A DNA stretch of 64,000 bases. It comes from Aromatoleum aromaticum EbN1 (GTDB lineage: Bacteria > Pseudomonadota > Gammaproteobacteria > Burkholderiales > Rhodocyclaceae). Within the stretch, counting starts at the first letter, position 1, and each line of letters starts with the position of its first letter. The stretch is taken from the NCBI RefSeq assembly GCF_000025965.1, contig NC_006513.1, forward strand, positions 682,001 to 746,000. The letters run 5' to 3'. Made by a program: the position numbers and the translations under genes. The notes under the pieces were generated by a model. The model made no database searches. It was not told where the DNA came from and saw only the letters and a list, made by a program, of their open reading frames with translations. This document shows, piece by piece, positions 45,807 to 57,079 of the stretch.

Positions 45807-48122
45807 ATGGACTACGGTCGCGCGATTTTCGCTGTCCTGGTCCTGATCTCCTTTCTTTCCGCATGCAGCACGACGAAAGATCCGGTCGAGCGCAGCCGCG
45901 CCGAATTTTCCGGCGGCGATCGCACCCAGGCGTTCGCGCGGCTGCGGCAGGCCGTGCGCGATACGCCCGACGATCCGGAACTGCGCGCCTATTACATCCG
46001 GCAGCGCGAGCTGCTCACCGCGGAGCGTCTCGCGGACGCCGAACGCGCCCGGGCAGCGGGACGCCTCGACGAAGCTGCACGACGCTATCGCGACGCGCAG
46101 GAGATCGATCCCGATCATCCTCGCGCACGCGCCGGACTCGAGGCGATCGAAGCCGACCGGCGCCGCGCGCGGCAATTCGCCGAGGCCGAAGCCGCATGGG
46201 CGCGCAACGACCTCGCAACCGCCGAGCGGCTCGTGCGCGCGCTGCTCGCCGGGGCGCCGAACAACGCCCGCGCGCGCCGGCTGCTGCGCGACATCGAGGA
46301 GCGTGCCGAGCGTCGTGCGCCGCTCGCCGAGGCGCTGACCGGTCCGCTCTCGAAGCCGGTGACCCTGCAGTTCCGCGACGCGCCTTTGCGAGTGGTTTTC
46401 GAGGCGCTGTCGCACGCGGCAGGGCTCAATTTCGTCTTCGACCGCGACGTCAGGGTCGATACGCCGGTGACGCTTTTCGTACGCGACAGCTCGGTCGACG
46501 AAGTCATCAAGCTGGTCGCCGTCACGCAGCAGATCGAGCGCAAGGTTCTCAACGCGAATTCGGTGCTGATCTATCCGGCGACTCCGGCGAAGCAGCGCGA
46601 CTACCAGGAACTCGTGACGCGCAGCTTCTACCTCGCGAACGCCGACGCGAAACAGGCCCAGAGCCTGCTCAAGCAGCTGGTCAAGAGCAAGGACATGTTC
46701 ATCGACGAGAAGCTCAACCTGCTGGTGATCAAGGACACACCCCAGGCAGTCCGCCTGGCCGAACGCCTGCTCGCCTCGCTCGACGTTGCCGAGCCCGAAG
46801 TCATGCTGGAGGTCGAAGTGCTGGAAGTGGCGCGCAGCAAGCTGCGCGAACTCGGCCTCGATTTTCCCGACGAGATCGGTTATGGCCTGCTGCGCAGCCA
46901 GCAGCAGATCACCCAGACCCAGACTGCAGCCGGAATCGTCAGCGAAGTCGTCACCCTGCCCGGCAGCGAGATCGCGCCGGGCGTGGTACCTCGTGCGCAG
47001 TGGGGCGACCTCACCGGCTACGTGACGAATCCGGCCCTGACCCTTCGCCTGCGCGCCGAGGACGGCGACACGAACCTGCTCGCGAACCCGCGCATCCGGG
47101 TGAAGAACCGCGAGAAGGCGAAGATTCACATCGGCGAGAAGCTGCCGGTGTTCACGACGACGTCGACCGCGAACGTGGGAGTTTCCGCGTCGGTGAGCTA
47201 CCTCGACGTCGGCCTCAAGCTCGATGTCGAACCGGCGGTGACGCTCGATGACGAGGTGGCGATCAAGGTTGCGCTCGAAGTCAGCAACATCGTCCGCGAA
47301 GTGCCGGGACCGTCGGACTCGCTCGCGTACCAGGTCGGCACGCGTAGCGCCACGACGGTCCTGCGGCTGCGAAACGGGGAGACCCAGGTCCTCGCCGGCC
47401 TGATCAGCGACGAGGAACGCCGCAGCGCGCAGCGCCTGCCGGGCCTGGGCGACCTGCCGCTGATCGGTCGCCTGTTCTCGAGCGAGCGCAACAACGCGAG
47501 CAAGACCGAGATCGTCCTCCTGATCACACCGCGCATCGTGCGCAACATCGTCGCCCCGTCGCTCGCGCGTGCTGACCTGCCTGCGGGCACCGACGCGAGC
47601 ATCGGCGCGGCGCGGCTGGCGCTCGGCCCAACCCTGCCCGGCAGCCTCGGGCTGTGGGGCTCGGGTTCGGATGCGGGCGTGCCGAGCCAGGCGCCCGACG
47701 CCCTCCCCCGCAGGCCATCGCTCCCGGACGACGCGCCGCTGCTCGCGCCGCCTGAGACAGCGCCGGACGGCCCGGCCGTCCTGAGCATCCAGGCTCCGTC
47801 CGTGGCCCGCAGCGGCGAGCGTATTCATGTCACGCTCGATGTCGTCGTGCCGGGGTCGATCGCCGGGGGCGAAGCCATCCTCGGCTTCGACCCACTGCGT
47901 CTTGAACCTGCGGGCGGCCAGCCGGCCGGGAATGGCCGGATCAGCGTCGACCTCCCCGCGGGAGCGGAGCACGTCACTGTCCAGGTGCCGTTCGTCGTGC
48001 GTCCGGGCACGAGCGGCACGGTGGATATTTCCCTCGAGGACGCGACCGTGCGCCGCAGCAGCGGCGAAACCACGACGCCCGAAGGAAGCGGAGGCGTCGT
48101 CAGCATCGAGGTGACGCTTTGA
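45807..48122 (+). CDS. gspD: Secretin GspD-like with N-terminal TPR and C-terminal cohesin-like domain
   Basis: This outer-membrane channel of 771 residues starts at ATG 45807, which puts a lipobox (LISFLSAC, Cys20) at the proper distance; an earlier coupled ATG at 45711 would bury it. Domains in order: TPR-like helices (25-150, with DARRYRDAQEIDPDHPRAR-type repeats), secretin N domains, the secretin core with LPGLGDLPLIGRLF near 543, and after a Pro-rich linker a beta-sandwich (about 658-771: SIQAPSVARSGERIHVTLDV) like cohesin-type domains. Secretins normally end soon after the core, so the C-terminal fusion is odd. The lipobox may replace a pilotin. Confidence 0.88.
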   Translation: MDYGRAIFAVLVLISFLSACSTTKDPVERSRAEFSGGDRTQAFARLRQAVRDTPDDPELRAYYIRQRELLTAERLADAERARAAGRLDEAARRYRDAQEIDPDHPRARAGLEAIEADRRRARQFAEAEAAWARNDLATAERLVRALLAGAPNNARARRLLRDIEERAERRAPLAEALTGPLSKPVTLQFRDAPLRVVFEALSHAAGLNFVFDRDVRVDTPVTLFVRDSSVDEVIKLVAVTQQIERKVLNANSVLIYPATPAKQRDYQELVTRSFYLANADAKQAQSLLKQLVKSKDMFIDEKLNLLVIKDTPQAVRLAERLLASLDVAEPEVMLEVEVLEVARSKLRELGLDFPDEIGYGLLRSQQQITQTQTAAGIVSEVVTLPGSEIAPGVVPRAQWGDLTGYVTNPALTLRLRAEDGDTNLLANPRIRVKNREKAKIHIGEKLPVFTTTSTANVGVSASVSYLDVGLKLDVEPAVTLDDEVAIKVALEVSNIVREVPGPSDSLAYQVGTRSATTVLRLRNGETQVLAGLISDEERRSAQRLPGLGDLPLIGRLFSSERNNASKTEIVLLITPRIVRNIVAPSLARADLPAGTDASIGAARLALGPTLPGSLGLWGSGSDAGVPSQAPDALPRRPSLPDDAPLLAPPETAPDGPAVLSIQAPSVARSGERIHVTLDVVVPGSIAGGEAILGFDPLRLEPAGGQPAGNGRISVDLPAGAEHVTVQVPFVVRPGTSGTVDISLEDATVRRSSGETTTPEGSGGVVSIEVTL

Positions 48123-48132
48123 GGAGGGGTCG

Positions 48133-48612
48133 GTGAGCGCAAGAGCGTTGCGCGGCTTCACTCTCATCGAACTCGTCGTGACGGTTGCGATCGTCGCCGT
48201 GCTCGCGAGCGCCGCGATGCCGCTTGCCGAGCTCACCGCGCAGCGGGCGCGGGAGTCGGAACTGCGCGCGGCGCTGCGTGCGATCCGCGGCGGCATCGAC
48301 GCCTACAAGGCCGCTTTCGACGCGAACCGGATCGAGCGCGAGGCCGGCGCTTCGGGCTATCCGCCCGACCTCGCCGCGCTCGTCAAGGGCGTGCCCGACG
48401 TCACCGATCCGAACAGCCGGAAAATCTATTTTCTGCGGCGCATTCCGCGCGATCCGTTCTTCACCGACCCGAGCGTGCCCGCCGAACGCACCTGGGGCCT
48501 TCGCAGTTATGCGAGCCCGCCCGAGACGCCGGCCGAAGGCGAGGACGTCTTCGACATTCATTCGCTGTCACGACGAGTCGGGCTGAACGGTGTTCCGTAC
48601 CGCGAATGGTAG
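48133..48612 (+). CDS. Minor pseudopilin (GspG-like)
   Basis: A 159-residue prepilin with a very short leader: RG-FTLIE, Phe9 at +1 and Glu13 at +5, then a hydrophobic helix. The soluble part has a GspG-like ending, with KIYFLRRIPRDPFF and a conserved Trp-Gly. The GTG at 48133 is preceded by GAGGAGGGG, a strong ribosome site. It overlaps the next pseudopilin gene by 7 bases. Confidence 0.85.
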   Translation: MSARALRGFTLIELVVTVAIVAVLASAAMPLAELTAQRARESELRAALRAIRGGIDAYKAAFDANRIEREAGASGYPPDLAALVKGVPDVTDPNSRKIYFLRRIPRDPFFTDPSVPAERTWGLRSYASPPETPAEGEDVFDIHSLSRRVGLNGVPYREW

Positions 48613-49046
48613 AGATATCCGGACCGGACATGACTGAGCGTCGCTCCCCGAACGTTTCCCGCGGCCCGTCCCGGCCAGCCGGTTTCACGCTCATCGAACT
48701 GTTGGTGGTGATGGCGATCATCGCGACCCTGCTGTCGATTGCGGCTCCGCGCTATTTCGACCATCTGGACCGGGTGCGCGAAGCGACGCTGCGCCAGTCT
48801 CTCGCGGTCGTTCGCGACGCTATCGACAAGTACCGCGCCGATACCGGGATCTATCCGCAGAATCTGGACGACCTGGTGAGCCGGCGCTACCTGCGCGCGG
48901 TGCCAAAGGACCCGATCACCGAATCCGACGCGACGTGGAAGCTCCTGGCGCCACCCGATGGCGACGGCGAAAACGAAGGTGTCTGGGATATTCGCAGCGG
49001 CGCCGCGGGACAGGCGTCCGATGGCGGAAATTATGCGGACTGGTAG
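48606..49046 (+). CDS. Minor pseudopilin (GspG-like)
   Basis: A 146-residue prepilin; cleavage site AG-FTLIE with Phe27 at +1 and Glu31 at +5. The C-terminal half has GIYPQNLDDLV and the DPIT element of GspG-type folds. The ATG at 48606 overlaps the previous stop; an in-frame ATG at 48630 would give a shorter leader and is equally possible. Confidence 0.85.
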   Translation: MVEISGPDMTERRSPNVSRGPSRPAGFTLIELLVVMAIIATLLSIAAPRYFDHLDRVREATLRQSLAVVRDAIDKYRADTGIYPQNLDDLVSRRYLRAVPKDPITESDATWKLLAPPDGDGENEGVWDIRSGAAGQASDGGNYADW

Positions 49047-49533
49047 GCGCGAGCGCGGCTACACCTATCTCCTGGTGCTGTTTGCCGCCGCTGCGCTGGG
49101 ATTGTTCGCAGCCGAAGTCGGAGTCGTGTGGCAGAAAGTGGTGGCGCGCGAACGCGAGGCCGAACTCCTCTTCATCGGCAGCGAGATCGCCCGCGCGATC
49201 GGCCGCTACCATGCCGACTCGCCGGGTGCTCCGGCGTGGCCGACGAGCCTCGAGGAACTTGTCGAAGATCGACGCTTCCCGACCGTCAGACGCCATCTGC
49301 GGCGCATCTACCGCGACCCGCTGACCGCACGCCCGGACTGGGGACTGGTGCGGGAAGGCCAGGCGATCGTCGGCATTCACAGCCGGGCGACCGGCGAACC
49401 GATCCGCAAGGCCGATCTGCCACCCGAGCTGGGCCCCGCCGCGGCCAGTGCGGCGCGCTACGACGAATGGATCTTTCGGCCGGCTGAACCGATCAGCGCG
49501 AGCGATGCGCTGCCGGCGGCGGAGAGCCTGTGA
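49021..49533 (+). CDS. Pseudopilin lacking the +5 glutamate (tip-type, GspK-like role)
   Basis: A 170-residue prepilin-like protein. RG-YTYLL sits where the cleavage site is expected: Tyr14 would be +1 and residue 18 (+5) is Leu, not Glu. Absence of Glu5 is the hallmark of GspK, the tip subunit, though GspK is much larger. A GspG-like soluble part follows (WPTSLEELVEDRRFP, IYRDPL). ATGs at 49021 and 49033 are both possible; the gene overlaps the previous one. It ends the secretion cluster. Confidence 0.75.
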   Translation: MAEIMRTGRRERGYTYLLVLFAAAALGLFAAEVGVVWQKVVAREREAELLFIGSEIARAIGRYHADSPGAPAWPTSLEELVEDRRFPTVRRHLRRIYRDPLTARPDWGLVREGQAIVGIHSRATGEPIRKADLPPELGPAAASAARYDEWIFRPAEPISASDALPAAESL

Positions 49534-49679
49534 CGAGAGCTCCGACGGCCGCGGCGGCGCCTCGGCCGTAGCGCACACGGGCAATTGCGGAAGCACCTTG
49601 CTGCAATGCGACGCGGGCAAGCTGCGTGAAACGGGAATCCCGTTCGTCCGGCTGTCCCGCGGTCTCGCGCCTGGCGGGC

Positions 49680-50588
49680 TCAGCTGCCACGCTGGCGCCG
49701 CGCCTCGAACAGGCAGATGCCGCTGGCGACCGAGACGTTCAGGCTCTCGACGGTGCCGAGCATCGGGATGCGCGCGAGTTCATCGCAGGTCTCGCGCGTG
49801 AGCCTGCGCAGGCCGTCGCCTTCGGCGCCGAGAACCCACGCGACCGGCCCTTTCTGGTCGACTTCGTACACCGATTTCTCCGCCTCGCCGGCCGCGCCGA
49901 CGACCCAGATGCCCGCTTCCTGCATTTCGCGCAGCGCGCGGGCGAGATTCGTCACGGTGACGTATGGCACGCTGTCCGCCGCGCCGCTGGCGACCTTGAT
50001 TGCGGTCGCATTGAGGCCGACTGCGCGGTCCTTCGGCGCCACCACCGCGTGCGCGCCCACCGCGTCCGCGACGCGCAGGCAGGCGCCGAGGTTGTGCGGG
50101 TCCTGCACGCCGTCGAGCACCAGGATCAGCGCGTTTTCCTCGAGCACTTCGAGGACGTCGGCAAGCTTCAGCTCGCGGCTCTTCGCATCGACGCGCGCGA
50201 CGACTCCCTGGTGGCGGCGCGTGCCGACCATGCCATCGAGACGCTCCGCCTCCGCCTGGATCAGGCGCACGTTCTGCGACTCGGCGAGCCGCACGACGTC
50301 TTTCGCGCGCGCATCGGTGCGCTGTGCGGACAGGTAAAGCTCGAACACCGACTCCGGGTCGCGTCTGAGCTTGCCGAGTACGGCATGGAAACCGTAGATC
50401 AGTCGCGATTCCACCCGGCCTTCACGGGCGGCAGGCGCCTCGGGAGCATCACCCCCGTCGGGTTCCCCGCGAGTTCGGACCGGGCTGCGGCTGTCTGCGC
50501 CGAAGCCGGCGCCTCGCTGATGCGCCGGGCGCCGGCCAGCTGCAGTCGTGTGGATCGGGCGTTGCTTGCTTGAGGGCTTGTCAGCCAC
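49680..50588 (-). CDS. rlmB: 23S rRNA (guanosine-2'-O)-methyltransferase RlmB
   Basis: RlmB methylates the ribose of G2251 (E. coli numbering) in 23S rRNA. The SpoU/TrmH motifs are intact: [26 protein letters not shown] and [10 protein letters not shown] (knot). The frame starts at GTG 50588, overlapping the rnr stop by 8 bases, giving 302 residues. The first 58 are low-complexity and basic; the E. coli protein starts at the equivalent of RLIYGFHAV, so GTG 50414 is an alternative. Gene order rnr-rlmB is common. Confidence 0.93.
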   Translation of the reverse strand: MADKPSSKQRPIHTTAAGRRPAHQRGAGFGADSRSPVRTRGEPDGGDAPEAPAAREGRVESRLIYGFHAVLGKLRRDPESVFELYLSAQRTDARAKDVVRLAESQNVRLIQAEAERLDGMVGTRRHQGVVARVDAKSRELKLADVLEVLEENALILVLDGVQDPHNLGACLRVADAVGAHAVVAPKDRAVGLNATAIKVASGAADSVPYVTVTNLARALREMQEAGIWVVGAAGEAEKSVYEVDQKGPVAWVLGAEGDGLRRLTRETCDELARIPMLGTVESLNVSVASGICLFEARRQRGS

Positions 50589-53127
50589 GGGCGGTGCCTT
50601 TCTTTTTGCCTGTTGCGGGTTTATCGGTAGCCGGTTCGCCGGCCGGCCTTGCCTTGCGAGGCTTCCTGGCGACCCCCTCTTGCGGCGCGGCCGCCTGCTG
50701 GTCAGGCGTGACCGTTACGGGAGGCTGGAACAGCGCGGCGACCTGCTTGCGTCCGCGTCCTGCCCGCGGGGCAGCCGGCGCATCGACGAGCGCGGTCGCG
50801 ACCTCGGCGACTTCCGCTGCTTCGCCTGCGTGACCGAACTCGACCTTCTCGGTCCGCTTGCGCTCCTTGGCGGTCTTGCCGACCCGTTCGGTCGGCCGCT
50901 GCGGCCCTTCGATCAGGCGGAAATCGATCTTGGTCGTCTCCAGATCGACCCGCACCAGTTGCACGCGTACGCGGTCGGAAAGCCGGTAACGCGCCCCGGT
51001 GCGCTCGCCGGCCAGTTCGTGGCGCGTTTCGTCATAGTGGAAATAGTCGCTGCCCAGATCCGAGATATGCACCAGCCCCTCGATGAAAATGTCGTCGAGG
51101 GCGACGAAGAGGCCGAAGGGTACCACCGCCGACACGCTGCCGGAAAACTCCTCGCCGACCTTGTCCTGCATGTAATAGCACTTCAGCCAGGAGACGACGT
51201 CGCGCGTCGCCTCGTCGGCGCGCCGCTCGGTCGCCGAGCAGTGCATGCCGATCTGGTCCCAGTCGCCGGCCTCGTACGTCCGGTTCTCGAGCGCGGCCTT
51301 GATCGAGCGATGCACGAGCAGGTCCGGGTAGCGCCGGATCGGCGACGTGAAGTGCGTGTAGGCCTCGTACGCGAGGCCGAAGTGGCCGACGTTGTCCGGG
51401 CTATACACCGCCTGGCGCAGCGAGCGCAGCATCACCGTCTGCAGCAGCTGCGCGTCCGGGCGCTCCTTGACTTTCTCGAGCAGCTTGCCGTAATCCCCCG
51501 CCTTCGGCTCGTCGCCGCCGCCCAGGCCAAGCCCGAATTCGGTGAGGAAGTTGCGCAGCTTCTCGAGCTTCTCGGGAGTCGGCCCTTCGTGCACGCGGTA
51601 CAGCGCGGGATGTTCGCGCTTCTGCAGGAACTCGGACGCGCAGACGTTCGCCGCGAGCATGCATTCCTCGATCAGGCGGTGCGCGTCGTTGCGCACTTCC
51701 GGGACGATGCGCTCGATCTTGCCCGCTTCGTCGAAGATCATCCGCGTCTCGGTCGTCTCGAAATCGATCGCACCGCGCTTGGCCCGTGCCTTGAGCAGCA
51801 CGCGGAACAGCTTGTCGAGGTTCTCGAGGTGCGGCAGCAGCGGGCAAACCGCATCGCGCGCGGCGGGATCCTGTTCATACAGCGCGGCGGCGACCTGGTT
51901 GTAGGTGAGCCGCGCGTGCGAGAACATCACGGCCGGGTAGAAGCGGTATGCCTTGATCGCGCCGGTCGGCGAGATGCTCATGTCGCACACCATGCACAGG
52001 CGTTCGACCTGCGGGTTCAGCGAACACAGTCCGTTGCTGAGCTTTTCCGGCAGCATCGGGATCACGCGCCGCGGGAAATACACCGAGTTGCCGCGGTCCT
52101 CGGCGTCCGCGTCGAGACTGCCGCCGGCCTCGACATAGTGCGACACGTCGGCGATCGCGACGATCAGCCGGAAACCCCGCCCCTGGCGCTCGCAATACAC
52201 TGCATCGTCGAAGTCCTTCGCCGTTTCACCGTCAATCGTCACCAACGGCAGATTCGTGATGTCCTCGCGGCCGACCCAGTCCTTCTTGCGCACCTTGAGC
52301 GGCAGCTTGCGCGTCTCGGCCTTTGCTTCGGACGAAAACTCGTACGGCAGTTCGTGCTTGCGCAGCGCGATCTCGATTTCCATGCCGGGATCGGCGTAGT
52401 TGCCGAGCACCTCGACGACCTTGCCGATCGGCTGCGCGAACTTCGTCGGCTGCACGACCAGTTCGACGGTCACGACCTGACCCGGCACCGCCTTCTTGCC
52501 CCCCGGCGCGAGCAGGATGTCCTGGGCGAGACGACGGTTTTCCGGCACGACCACCTGCACGCCGTGCGTATCGAGCACGCGCCCGACGACGCGGGTGTTC
52601 GCGCGTTCGAGCACTTCGACGATCTTCCCTTCGGGCCGGCCGCGCCGGTCGAGACCGGTGACGCGGGCGATCACGCGGTCGCCATGCAGCACTTGGCGCA
52701 TTTCCTTGGGCCCGAGAAAGACATCGGGCTGCCCATCGTCACGGATCAGGAAGCCGAAACCGTCCGCATGCCCCACGACGCGGCCGCGGATCAGGTCCGC
52801 CTTGTCCGGCAGCAGGAAAGCATCGCGCCGGTTGCGGATCACCTGGCCGTCGCGCTCCATCGCGCGCAGACGGCGCTCGAACAGTGGCGCTTCGTCGGCG
52901 GTGACGTCGAGCGCACTGCACAGCTCCGCGAAACTCATCGGCACGCCTTGTTCGGCGAGCATCTGCTCGACATATTCGCGGCTCGGCAACGGATTCTCGT
53001 ACTCTGCCGACTCGCGCTCGAAGAACGGGTCAGCGCGTCGAATATCACTCGGCGAGCGATTCTCCACGGGGCCGGCAGGACTCTTCGTTTTGGATCCGGA
53101 TTTTTTTGGTCTTATGGTCATTGACAT
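50581..53127 (-). CDS. rnr: Ribonuclease R
   Basis: This is a processive 3'-5' exoribonuclease that degrades structured RNA. N-terminal winged helix and cold-shock domains are followed by the RNB catalytic core with the metal-binding aspartates in [13 protein letters not shown], then [15 protein letters not shown], an S1 domain (about 645-730) and a Lys/Ala-rich tail of 100 residues. Starts at ATG 53127 or 53121; the open frame to 53187 runs into tRNA-Leu and is rejected. The start codons overlap the -35 box of the divergent tRNA-Leu promoter. Confidence 0.95.
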   Translation of the reverse strand: MSMTIRPKKSGSKTKSPAGPVENRSPSDIRRADPFFERESAEYENPLPSREYVEQMLAEQGVPMSFAELCSALDVTADEAPLFERRLRAMERDGQVIRNRRDAFLLPDKADLIRGRVVGHADGFGFLIRDDGQPDVFLGPKEMRQVLHGDRVIARVTGLDRRGRPEGKIVEVLERANTRVVGRVLDTHGVQVVVPENRRLAQDILLAPGGKKAVPGQVVTVELVVQPTKFAQPIGKVVEVLGNYADPGMEIEIALRKHELPYEFSSEAKAETRKLPLKVRKKDWVGREDITNLPLVTIDGETAKDFDDAVYCERQGRGFRLIVAIADVSHYVEAGGSLDADAEDRGNSVYFPRRVIPMLPEKLSNGLCSLNPQVERLCMVCDMSISPTGAIKAYRFYPAVMFSHARLTYNQVAAALYEQDPAARDAVCPLLPHLENLDKLFRVLLKARAKRGAIDFETTETRMIFDEAGKIERIVPEVRNDAHRLIEECMLAANVCASEFLQKREHPALYRVHEGPTPEKLEKLRNFLTEFGLGLGGGDEPKAGDYGKLLEKVKERPDAQLLQTVMLRSLRQAVYSPDNVGHFGLAYEAYTHFTSPIRRYPDLLVHRSIKAALENRTYEAGDWDQIGMHCSATERRADEATRDVVSWLKCYYMQDKVGEEFSGSVSAVVPFGLFVALDDIFIEGLVHISDLGSDYFHYDETRHELAGERTGARYRLSDRVRVQLVRVDLETTKIDFRLIEGPQRPTERVGKTAKERKRTEKVEFGHAGEAAEVAEVATALVDAPAAPRAGRGRKQVAALFQPPVTVTPDQQAAAPQEGVARKPRKARPAGEPATDKPATGKKKGTARG

Positions 53128-53148
53128 TCTCTGGTTGATGCTTATAAT
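53121..53148 (+). promoter_or_regulatory. Consensus sigma70 promoter of the first tRNA-Leu
   Basis: TTGACA (53121-53126), spacer of 16, TATAAT (53143-53148): both boxes match consensus. A GC-rich discriminator GCGCGGC follows. The -35 overlaps the start codons of rnr on the other strand. Confidence 0.9.
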
Positions 53149-53159
53149 GCGCGGCTCTT

Positions 53160-53244
<85 letters not shown>

Positions 53245-53254
53245 GTTCTGCAGG

Positions 53255-53280
53255 AAAGCCGACCTTGAGTCGGCTTTTTT
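53255..53280 (+). terminator. Terminator after tRNA-Leu copy 1
   Basis: AAGCCGAC (53256-53263), loop CTTGA, GTCGGCTT (53269-53276), running into a T6 tract (53275-53280). Confidence 0.88.
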
Positions 53281-53331
53281 GTTGTCTGTCCATGTCATGC
53301 AGTCGTTGCAGGCAGGGACCAGCGAGCCGCT

Positions 53332-53359
53332 TTGCCAAAACCCGACTTGCCGGTATACT
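53332..53359 (+). promoter_or_regulatory. Sigma70 promoter of the second tRNA-Leu
   Basis: TTGCCA (53332-53337), spacer of 16, TATACT (53354-53359). It lies between the terminator of copy 1 and the start of copy 2, so the copies are separately expressed. Confidence 0.75.
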
Positions 53360-53369
53360 CCGTCCGCCT

Positions 53370-53454
<85 letters not shown>

Positions 53455-53460
53455 GATCCA

Positions 53461-53496
53461 AGCAAAAGCCGGTCGTTCGACCGGCTTTTGCTTTTT
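53461..53496 (+). terminator. Terminator after tRNA-Leu copy 2
   Basis: Perfect 14-bp stem (53461-53474 with 53479-53492), loop GTTC, followed by Ts. It may also serve convergent purA on the other strand, since AGCAAAA precedes it. Confidence 0.88.
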
Positions 53497-53528
53497 CCAG
53501 CCCTCCGCGAGCCGCGGAACTCCCGCTC

Positions 53529-54839
<1,311 letters not shown>

Positions 54840-54844
54840 TTACT

Positions 54845-55999
54845 TCATTCTCCCTGAAGCGATTCGACCGTCCAGCGGCCCTCACGCCTGATCAGTTGCC
54901 GATCGCAACCGGCCTCGTTCCAGCTTCCGTCATGGCCGGGAAGTTCGGTCATCACGACCTCGCCCCGGCTGCGCAATTGTGCAACGAGCGCCTCCAGTGC
55001 GGCGTCGCCGCCGGCCGGCGCCAGGATCGCGCCGGGCTGCCCGACATCGGCGAGGCGCACCGCCAGTTCGCGCAAATCGAGGCTGAAGCCGGTGGCCGGC
55101 CGTCCGCGGCCGAAAGCTTCCCCAACGCGGTCGTAACGCCCACCGAGCGCAAGCGCTGCCGGCGAGCCTCCGCCGTAAGCCGCGAACACGACGCCACTGT
55201 GGTAATGGTAGCCGCGCAAATCTGCCAGATCGAAGCTGACCGGCAGATCGCCGAGCGCTGCGGCGAGGCGGCTCAGATCGTCCAGTGCCTCGCGGATTTC
55301 GGCGTCGTCAGGCAGGCACACCCGCGCCTTGTCGAGCACCTCGGCGCCGCCATAAAGGCCCGGCAATGCGAGCAGTGCGGAGCGCACCGGCTCGGCCACG
55401 CCGGCGACGAGCGCGTGCAGGTCCGGCAGGTCCTTCGCCTGGAGCAGGTCGAAGAGTTCCTCCTCGCGCCCCGGCACCATCCCGGCACGCGCGGCGAGCA
55501 CGCGGAACAGACCGACATGCCCGAGGTCGATGCGGCTCGCCGGCACCTCCGCGAGGCGCATCACCTCGGCGAGCAGCCGGATGATTTCGATGTCGGCGTC
55601 GAGGCCGGCATGGCCGTACAGTTCGGCGCCGAGCTGCAGCGGCTCGCGCGTCGCGGTAAGCGTCGAAGGCAGGGTATGCAGGACGCTGCCGCAGTAGCAC
55701 AACCGCGACACGCCGCGGCGGTTCAACAGGTGCGCGTCGATGCGCGCGACCTGCGGCGTCATGTCGGCGCGCACGCCCATCGTGCGGCCGGACAACTGGT
55801 CGACGAGCTTGAAAGTCCGCAGCTTGAGGTCCTGCCCGGCTCCGGTCGTCAGGGAGTCGAGATATTCGAGCAGCGGCGGCACCACCAGCTGATAGCCGTG
55901 GGAGCGGAACGCATCGAGCAGGCGACGGCGCAGACGCTCGATCTTGTCTGCCTCGGCCGGCAACGCGTCCTGGATGTGATCGGGAAGAACCCAGCGCAT
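54845..55999 (-). CDS. hisZ: ATP phosphoribosyltransferase regulatory subunit HisZ
   Basis: HisZ is a HisRS-like protein without synthetase activity that binds the short form of HisG and makes the first histidine enzyme active and feedback-regulated. The start [21 protein letters not shown], the motif 2-like [15 protein letters not shown] and CYCGSVLH segments identify it. Its 384 residues match betaproteobacterial HisZ. The hisG gene is not in this window. The hflC-DUF2065-hisZ-purA order is conserved in this class. Confidence 0.95.
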
Positions 56000-56004
56000 G
56001 ATAG

Positions 56005-56190
56005 TCAGGAAAGGAGAAACAGCAGCACGACGCCGATCAGCATCGACGACAGTCCGATGAACCGGATCTGACCGTCAGCCATCTGCGCCAACCGCAAAAA
56101 AGTTTCGCGCCAGGCGGCTGGCGCGACAAAGGGCAGGATGCCTTCGATCACCAGCATCAGCGCGAAGGCCATCAACAAGGTGTTGCCCAT
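56005..56190 (-). CDS. DUF2065 small membrane protein
   Basis: A 61-residue protein with two hydrophobic segments (about 4-24 and 43-60) and the conserved [18 protein letters not shown]. It matches the DUF2065 (YjeT-like) family typically placed right after hflC. Function unknown; membrane location close to the HflKC complex is inferred from gene order. Confidence 0.88.
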
Positions 56191-56194
56191 CCGT

Positions 56195-57079
56195 TCAGTT
56201 CTTGCCGCCCCCGTCGGAATCCTTCATGAATCTGAAAAACTCCGAACTCGGGTCTACGACCAGCAGGTCGTTCTTGCTGTCGAAAGCCTGGCGGTAGGCC
56301 TCGAGGCTGCGGTAGAACGAGTAGAACTCCGGATTCCGGCCATACGCTTCGCCGTAGATGCCGGTCGCCTTGGCGTCGCCAGCACCTTTGGCCTGCTGCG
56401 CGTCGCGGTAGGCCTCGGCGATGATGACTTCGCGCTGACGATCCGCATCGGCACGTATCTTCTCCGCAATCGCACCACCTTCGGAGCGCAGCTCGTTGGC
56501 GACGCGCTTGCGCTCCGCCTCCATGCGGCGATAGACCGACTCCGACACTTCGAGCGGCAGATCGACCCGCTTGAGCCGCACATCGAGGATCTGGACGCCG
56601 ATCTTGCGCGCGTCCTCGTCGGCACGCGTACGCATGTCTTCCATGATCTGGTCGCGTGCGCCGGACACCACGTCATGCACGGTGCGCCGGCCGAATTCCT
56701 CGCGCAGGCCCGAATTGACCGTCTGCAGCAGGCGGATGCGCGCGCGCGCCTCGTCCCCGGCCACCGAGACGTAATACAGCTTCGGGTCGATGATCCGCCA
56801 CTTGACGAAATGGTCGACGAGGACGTTCTTCTTCTCCGCGGTGATGAAGCGCTCCGGCTCCGGCGTATCCATCGTCAGGATGCGGCGGTCGAAAAAGCGC
56901 ACGTTCTGGATCATCGGCCACTTGAAGTTCAGGCCCGGCTTGTCGATGACTTCCTTGACCTCCCCGAGCTGGAATACGACGGCGAACTGACGCTGATCGA
57001 CGGTAAATAGCGTCATTGACGCAAGGACGCCGATAAACAGCAGCGCGCCCGCAACGAGCGACATCTTGTCACGCATCAA
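56195..57079 (-). CDS. hflC: HflC, SPFH-domain modulator of FtsH
   Basis: HflC and HflK form a periplasmic cage around the FtsH protease. This 294-residue protein has one N-terminal membrane helix (about 6-25), an SPFH domain with TVDQRQFAVVFQLGEV, and a long coiled region rich in Glu, Arg and Ala. The ATG overlaps the hflK stop, so synthesis is coupled. The C-terminal half contains AYGRNPEFYSFYRSLEAY, a family hallmark. Confidence 0.96.
   Translation of the reverse strand: MMRDKMSLVAGALLFIGVLASMTLFTVDQRQFAVVFQLGEVKEVIDKPGLNFKWPMIQNVRFFDRRILTMDTPEPERFITAEKKNVLVDHFVKWRIIDPKLYYVSVAGDEARARIRLLQTVNSGLREEFGRRTVHDVVSGARDQIMEDMRTRADEDARKIGVQILDVRLKRVDLPLEVSESVYRRMEAERKRVANELRSEGGAIAEKIRADADRQREVIIAEAYRDAQQAKGAGDAKATGIYGEAYGRNPEFYSFYRSLEAYRQAFDSKNDLLVVDPSSEFFRFMKDSDGGGKN

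Noticed and set aside
40066..49533. Interpretation as a standard type IVa pilus or MSHA operon
   Set aside because: GspG with its calcium-site ending and the GspG-like minor pseudopilins point to secretion; no major pilin, PilT or MshA-like gene is present.
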